Shown: one piece after another, positions 63,828 through 64,000 of the stretch
Layout: each line of letters opens with the position of its first letter
How positions within the stretch are numbered: position 1 is the first letter of the stretch
DNA from: [Actinomadura] parvosata subsp. kistnae
GTDB lineage: Bacteria > Actinomycetota > Actinomycetes > Streptosporangiales > Streptosporangiaceae
Reading direction: 5' to 3'
Assembly (NCBI RefSeq): GCF_900323885.1
Contig: NZ_OOHJ01000023.1
Location: 186,001 to 250,000, forward strand
Length of the DNA stretch: 64,000 nucleotides
Program-made: the position numbers and the translations under genes
Notes under the pieces: model-generated
Seen by the model: the letters and a program-made list of their open reading frames with translations, nothing else
What the model was told of the DNA's origin: nothing
The model's database searches: none

Positions 63828-64000
63828 CACGCCCCCCACAACGCCCGCCCACTCCACCGCCCACTCCACCGCCGACCCCTCCGCATCGTCCGCCCGCATG
63901 GAAGCCGTGTCGTCCCCGGTGGCCGCCCTCTTCGAGCCCGCGTCGTCCCTGGTGTCCGCCCGCTTCGCGGCCGCGCTGTCTGCGCTCTCTGCGCTGTCCG
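63828..64000. other. Window edge, no gene supported
   Basis: The last 173 bp lie upstream of the LacI gene. They are Ala/Ser/Pro-biased on several frames and no start, promoter or known motif was recognised. A further gene may start beyond the window. Confidence 0.5.

Overview
The window is about 64 kb of very GC-rich DNA. GTG and TTG starts, dense operons with 4-nt ATGA/GTGA overlaps, DHA2 transporters, several ECF sigma factors and a GH11 xylanase with a C-terminal cellulose-binding type domain all point to a filamentous actinomycete. The xylanase architecture and the B12 gene set suggest the Streptosporangiales/Nonomuraea neighbourhood, which is an inference. No rRNA, tRNA, prophage, transposase or CRISPR array was seen.

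Region 1 (1-18,042) is a large aerobic-pathway cobalamin locus: cobL (cut by the window edge), cobM and cobK on the plus strand; cobG, cobH and cobIJ on the minus strand; cobN on the plus strand behind a cobalamin riboswitch; and a minus-strand operon cbtB-cbtA-phosphatase-ChlI/D-like chelatase-cobO-cobB behind a second cobalamin riboswitch. Together these cover most of the corrin ring chemistry, cobalt uptake (CbtAB), cobalt insertion and adenosylation. The late genes (cobC/D, cobQ, cobU/S/T) are not in the window. Many of these genes carry in-frame minisatellite-like insertions, and a 546-bp non-coding repeat block separates cobG from cobH.

Region 2 (18,141-30,674) holds a P450 with a divergent, frameshifted TetR regulator. 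It is followed by a putative proteolytic signalling locus: an ECF sigma factor, a small partner protein and a subtilisin-like protease face a TPR-CHAT (caspase-like) protein, and an animal-type haem peroxidase lies next to it. Then come a proline-rich membrane protein, a frameshifted histidine kinase without a response regulator, and CorA.

Region 3 (30,632-48,796) is accessory metabolism: a DHA2 exporter with an ArsR-like regulator, a VOC protein, a branched-chain 2-oxoacid dehydrogenase operon (E1a-E1b-E2) with a divergent Lrp regulator, an ECF41 sigma factor with a flavin oxidoreductase, a threonine-aldolase-like enzyme, two methyltransferases, a DksA/TraR zinc-finger protein, a second P450, and two aldehyde dehydrogenases flanking an IclR regulator.

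Region 4 (48,882-64,000) has a frame-disrupted GH11 xylanase with clear CGAAA-type operator sites, a TetR/hydrolase pair with its own palindrome, and a nine-gene operon of unknown substrate (oligopeptide-type ABC importer, LLM flavin monooxygenase, two carboxymuconolactone-decarboxylase/AhpD-like proteins, a VOC protein and OsmC). It ends with DoxX, a second SnoaL-type ECF sigma factor facing a CMD protein, a repeat-rich gap and a LacI regulator.

The most notable observations are the CHAT/S8/ECF/peroxidase locus, the ABC-LLM-CMD-AhpD-VOC-OsmC operon, two ECF41-like sigma/CMD-or-oxidoreductase pairs with a shared promoter-like motif, and the many codon-phased minisatellites. Three genes appear frameshifted in GC-rich tracts; whether these are real lesions or sequencing errors cannot be told from the sequence alone.
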